Positions 4,780-7,672 of a stretch of DNA of 7,672 nt are shown one piece after another (position 1 is the first letter of the stretch; every line of letters starts with the position of its first letter). Under the pieces are notes generated by a model. It did no database searches. It was not told where the DNA came from and was given only the letters and a program-made list of their open reading frames with translations. A program made the translations under genes and the position numbers. This stretch comes from Chitinophagaceae bacterium UBA5175 (GTDB lineage Bacteria > Bacteroidota > Bacteroidia > Chitinophagales > Chitinophagaceae). Location of the stretch: assembly GCA_002413325.1 (NCBI GenBank), contig DHWT01000245.1:1-7672 (forward strand). Direction: 5' to 3'.

Positions 4780-7672
4780 CTAAATGGGGGAAAACGGAAT
4801 CCGCAATTCATACCGGGTACCCTCCCCGGGACTGCTATTTACCCTAAACAGGGAATTGATCCGGTTGGCCCTTTTCTGCATATTCTGAAACCCATGGCCT
4901 TTTTTAATATAAAGCATATTAAAGCCGGCACCATCATCTGCCAGTTCAATCATTATTTCGGAGGGCCCTGTTTTATGGATTTTTAATTTTACCCGTTTTG
5001 CCTGGGCATGTTTCAGGCAATTACTCATAGCCTCTTTAAATATCATCATGATATTCCGGTTATAATTACCGGGAAGCTTTTCATTCTCCCCTTCTCCCAG
5101 CAAATTTTCAAAACAAAAACAAATGCCGGTATCCTGGAATACGTCAATTCCCAAACTTTCCAGCCGGTGGCCGATTTCTTTTATTGCATCACTTTCAGGA
5201 TTCAAAGCCCAGAGAATATCCCGGGTACCCTGGTATAAGCCGCTCACATTTTCTTTTATCTGCCCGATCAGTCTTTTTTCTTCCTCATGACCGGATCCCA
5301 GTTTGGTGTTCAGAACTTCGGTTAATACCTGGATACGGGTCAGACTGTTTCCCACTTCATCGTGAAAATCTTCTGAAGCGGTTTGTCTTACTTTGATATT
5401 TTCCTCCCGCTTCACTTCTTCTATATGGCGGATCCTTTTTCCACGCATCCGCATCCGCATCCACTGGATCCATAAAATAAGACCCATTACAAAAACCAGA
5501 ACCCCGAATTTGAAATAAAGTGTCTGATAAAAAGCGGCCCGGATATCGAACGAAAAATGAACGTTGTCCGTTGAATAACCCACCCCGTCCATATAAGCCC
5601 GGGCCCTGAACGTATAATGTCCGGGAGGCAGGGCCGGATAGACTACAAAATGATTGGGGGTCAGGGCCGAATAAGACGTTTCCATACCCTCCAGCTGGTA
5701 CTGGTACTTCAGGGATTCACCGTGCAGATAACTCGGGCACCTGAATGAAAACGTCAGGTGGTTCTCATTGTGTGGCAGGACCAGGTCCCTGGGTATGCCA
5801 AACCAGTTGTTCAAAAATCCCTTATAACGATCCGGGGAAATTTCTTTTGAAAAAACCTCCACCTCCTGAAGGACGACCGGTGGAAAATACGTTTGCTTCT
5901 TACCGGAATCCGGAAAATATTTAAAAAGTCCGGAAACGGTACCGATCCATAAATTATTTTTATCATCATAAATGGCAGCGCCCTGATTACATTCAGCAGA
6001 AGAAATATCACCCGGTATGGAAAGGCTCGAAATCTGAAGCACCCCGGTAGCTGTATCCAGAATGATTTTATTAACACCCCGTCCGGTTCCAAGCCAAACC
6101 TGGCTTTTATGATCTGTAACCACACTATATATGAAATCGGCATTCAGCCCGTCTTTTGTTGTCAGCTGCCGGAATTTGCCGGTCATATGGTTGTACAGGA
6201 TAAGTCCTTTGTTCGATGTGGCCATCAAATAATAAGGTCCCAATGAAGTAAGGGACATGCAATTCGCAGCATGCAGCAGGGAATTATTTATGATCCTGTA
6301 TTTAAAATCAGTTCCGATCTGGTAAAGTTCATTACCCGTCGCCACCAGGATGGAGTCTTTTGAAGCCTGAAAAATCCTGTCTGAAAAAATATCCAGTATA
6401 TGTGTTGTTTTACCGGATGAAGAGATATAAAAAAACCCCTGGCAGGATGAAACCCAGAACCCGCCCTGGTCATCCGGCAGTACCGACTTGATACATCCCT
6501 TTAATTCTCCCAGAGGGATTTTTGTCATTTTCCCATGCTGATATCTCGCAAATAATCCGCTACCGGTCAGAATAAATATTTCGTTTTCTTTTCCCCGGAA
6601 AAGACCGGAAATATACTGCCCGGCCGGGTCATCGGAAAGCCCTTTTACATGAACCATATTTTTTCCATCATACATAAATAAACCGGACCCGGTGGTTCCC
6701 ATATAAATCCGGTTCTGGTTTTCCAGCATGGGCATTACGCCCATATTGCGGGCTGCACTGAACTGATCATAGATTATAAATGGCTGGTCGGAATACCTGA
6801 ATATACCCGTACCATTGGTTCCAAACCAGATATTGCCTTCACGATCCTGGAAAATGGCAGAGGTGGTGTTTCCTTCATAACCATTTCCCTGGTTAAAAGC
6901 AGTTAAGCCGGAATCAGAATATTGGAATAATCCCCTGGTACCCGTTAACCAGAGCCGGCCCGACCGGTCCTGGTACAAATTGGTAAACTTACCCAGACTG
7001 TCCCGGGGAACCAGGGTCCTGACCCCATCCGGTCCTGCAGAAAGTAAAGAATTGGACATCAAAATATAGAGCCGGTCCGATCCGGACCGGTTAAAAACAA
7101 TTTTCTGGCAAAAGGCTTTATCATCGCTTCCCGGAAGGCTGACTTTCAGCTTCCAGTTTTCATTCTCCAGCCGGAAAATTCCTTTGTTCATCACCGCGGC
7201 CCATAAATTCCCCTGGTTATCTGGCTGGATGGCGGTTACCCATTCTTCCGGGCCGGCCACAACGGAGCGCCGGGGTTTTTCGCTGGTGTCCACCTGGTAT
7301 AATTTACCTTCCGCCAATGCCCAGATCCTGTGCTGTCCGTCTTCCTGGAGGGCCCTGACCATATTGCCGGCCGCTGTTTCAGTCAACCTGAAATTTTTAA
7401 ACCGGCTACCGTCAAAACGGGAAATACCGAATGAAGTTCCAATCCAGATGGTTGAATCCTGGCCGGCCAGTATGGCGTCTGAAAAATTACTGATCAGGCC
7501 ATCCGTTTCGCTGTAATTGGTAAAAACCCGGCCGTCAAACCGGGATATTCCACCCAGGGTGCAGAACCAGAGATTGTCGAAAGGGTCCTGCGTGATGGCG
7601 CTGACCTGCGACTGGATCAAACCCTGCTGAACATTATAATTTTGAAAATGGAATTTCTGCGCCGGCAAAAAA
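4780..7672 (-). CDS. Sensor histidine kinase with periplasmic two-component propeller (Reg_prop/Y_Y_Y/HisKA_3), 5' partial
   Basis: The reading frame runs through the right edge; the first in-window start-like codon (TTG at 7668) is not credible because FLPAQ just before KFHFQNYN looks like the end of a signal peptide, so only a short N-terminus is missing. Numbering from that TTG gives 962 residues. Residues about 5-600 are some 12-14 propeller repeats with NLWxGTxxGIxRFD patterns (Reg_prop). Residues 635-711 are the Y_Y_Y domain, and one membrane helix lies at about 717-737. The kinase region starts with FHDEVGNSLTRI, phospho-acceptor His769, HisKA_3 type. The HATPase follows: N-box EAMSN with Asn883, DDGAGF at 911-916, then GHGFQNM and GEGTRYEL. 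Such kinases sense an extracytoplasmic ligand, often glycan-derived, and phosphorylate a NarL/LuxR-type regulator. No receiver or DNA-binding domain is fused, so a separate partner is needed, and none is in view. Confidence 0.93.
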   Translation of the reverse strand, partial: FLPAQKFHFQNYNVQQGLIQSQVSAITQDPFDNLWFCTLGGISRFDGRVFTNYSETDGLISNFSDAILAGQDSTIWIGTSFGISRFDGSRFKNFRLTETAAGNMVRALQEDGQHRIWALAEGKLYQVDTSEKPRRSVVAGPEEWVTAIQPDNQGNLWAAVMNKGIFRLENENWKLKVSLPGSDDKAFCQKIVFNRSGSDRLYILMSNSLLSAGPDGVRTLVPRDSLGKFTNLYQDRSGRLWLTGTRGLFQYSDSGLTAFNQGNGYEGNTTSAIFQDREGNIWFGTNGTGIFRYSDQPFIIYDQFSAARNMGVMPMLENQNRIYMGTTGSGLFMYDGKNMVHVKGLSDDPAGQYISGLFRGKENEIFILTGSGLFARYQHGKMTKIPLGELKGCIKSVLPDDQGGFWVSSCQGFFYISSSGKTTHILDIFSDRIFQASKDSILVATGNELYQIGTDFKYRIINNSLLHAANCMSLTSLGPYYLMATSNKGLILYNHMTGKFRQLTTKDGLNADFIYSVVTDHKSQVWLGTGRGVNKIILDTATGVLQISSLSIPGDISSAECNQGAAIYDDKNNLWIGTVSGLFKYFPDSGKKQTYFPPVVLQEVEVFSKEISPDRYKGFLNNWFGIPRDLVLPHNENHLTFSFRCPSYLHGESLKYQYQLEGMETSYSALTPNHFVVYPALPPGHYTFRARAYMDGVGYSTDNVHFSFDIRAAFYQTLYFKFGVLVFVMGLILWIQWMRMRMRGKRIRHIEEVKREENIKVRQTASEDFHDEVGNSLTRIQVLTEVLNTKLGSGHEEEKRLIGQIKENVSGLYQGTRDILWALNPESDAIKEIGHRLESLGIDVFQDTGICFCFENLLGEGENEKLPGNYNRNIMMIFKEAMSNCLKHAQAKRVKLKIHKTGPSEIMIELADDGAGFNMLYIKKGHGFQNMQKRANRINSLFRVNSSPGEGTRYELRIPFSPI
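5445..5462. repeat. Three tandem GCATCC hexamers inside the sensor kinase
   Basis: Three perfect copies of GCATCC, read on the minus strand as ATG-CGG codons, encode alternating Met-Arg immediately after the membrane helix (WMRMRMRG). The unit is 6 bp, so copy-number change keeps the frame and would lengthen or shorten the juxtamembrane segment. Confidence 0.6.

Noticed and set aside
4774..5238. Plus-strand open frames opposite the kinase gene (4774-4986, 5008-5238)
   Set aside because: They lie antisense to clear kinase domains and their translations show no recognisable domain.
7072..7090. Perfect 8-bp GC-rich inverted repeat (CCGGTCCG / CGGACCGG, loop ATC)
   Set aside because: It falls inside the propeller coding region, encodes ordinary residues (NRSGSDRL) and has no T-run; CCGG-rich codons are common throughout this gene, so chance is likely.

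Overview
The window reads as chromosomal DNA from a Bacteroidota bacterium, most likely a Chitinophagaceae-like or related environmental lineage. Three things suggest this. There is a very large periplasmic-propeller sensor kinase (Reg_prop repeats, Y_Y_Y domain, one membrane helix, HisKA_3-type kinase). There is a small CWC/DUF5522 cysteine-rich protein and a glycine-tailed single-RRM RNA-binding protein. Start codons lack clear Shine-Dalgarno sequences. Taxonomy is inferred from gene content only.

Layout, left to right. Bases 3-134 (+) are the last codons of a gene entering from the left, possibly a GH8-like glycoside hydrolase. Convergent to it, at 168-839 (-), is a secreted SGNH/GDSL hydrolase. 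A 147-bp divergent spacer leads to a 75-residue CDGSH iron-sulfur protein at 987-1214 (+). Convergent to that is a tight three-gene unit on the minus strand, read right to left: a fused permease-ATPase ABC exporter (4131-2311), a 12-cysteine CWC/DUF5522 protein (2308-1949) and a TylF/MycF-type SAM methyltransferase (1930-1244). The gaps are 2 and 18 bp, so co-transcription is likely. Upstream of this unit are a 190-bp spacer with a terminator-like structure and nested repeats, then an RRM protein (4645-4322, -). The rest of the window (7672-4780, -) is the sensor kinase, whose 5' end is cut by the right edge.

How the genes may work together. Exporter, cysteine-rich protein and methyltransferase look like one functional unit, plausibly modifying and exporting a small molecule or envelope component, but no substrate can be read from the sequence. 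The kinase belongs to a class that usually signals to a NarL/LuxR-type regulator; none is present here. The edge gene and the SGNH hydrolase could both act on polysaccharide, but they are convergent and not an operon.

The most interesting non-coding signal is the 4193-4273 region. A second potential 5' arm competes with a terminator stem, and a 13-bp direct repeat has a 21-bp period, in front of the exporter unit. No CRISPR array, tRNA, rRNA, insertion sequence or clear defence system was seen. Apart from that element the region looks like ordinary chromosome.
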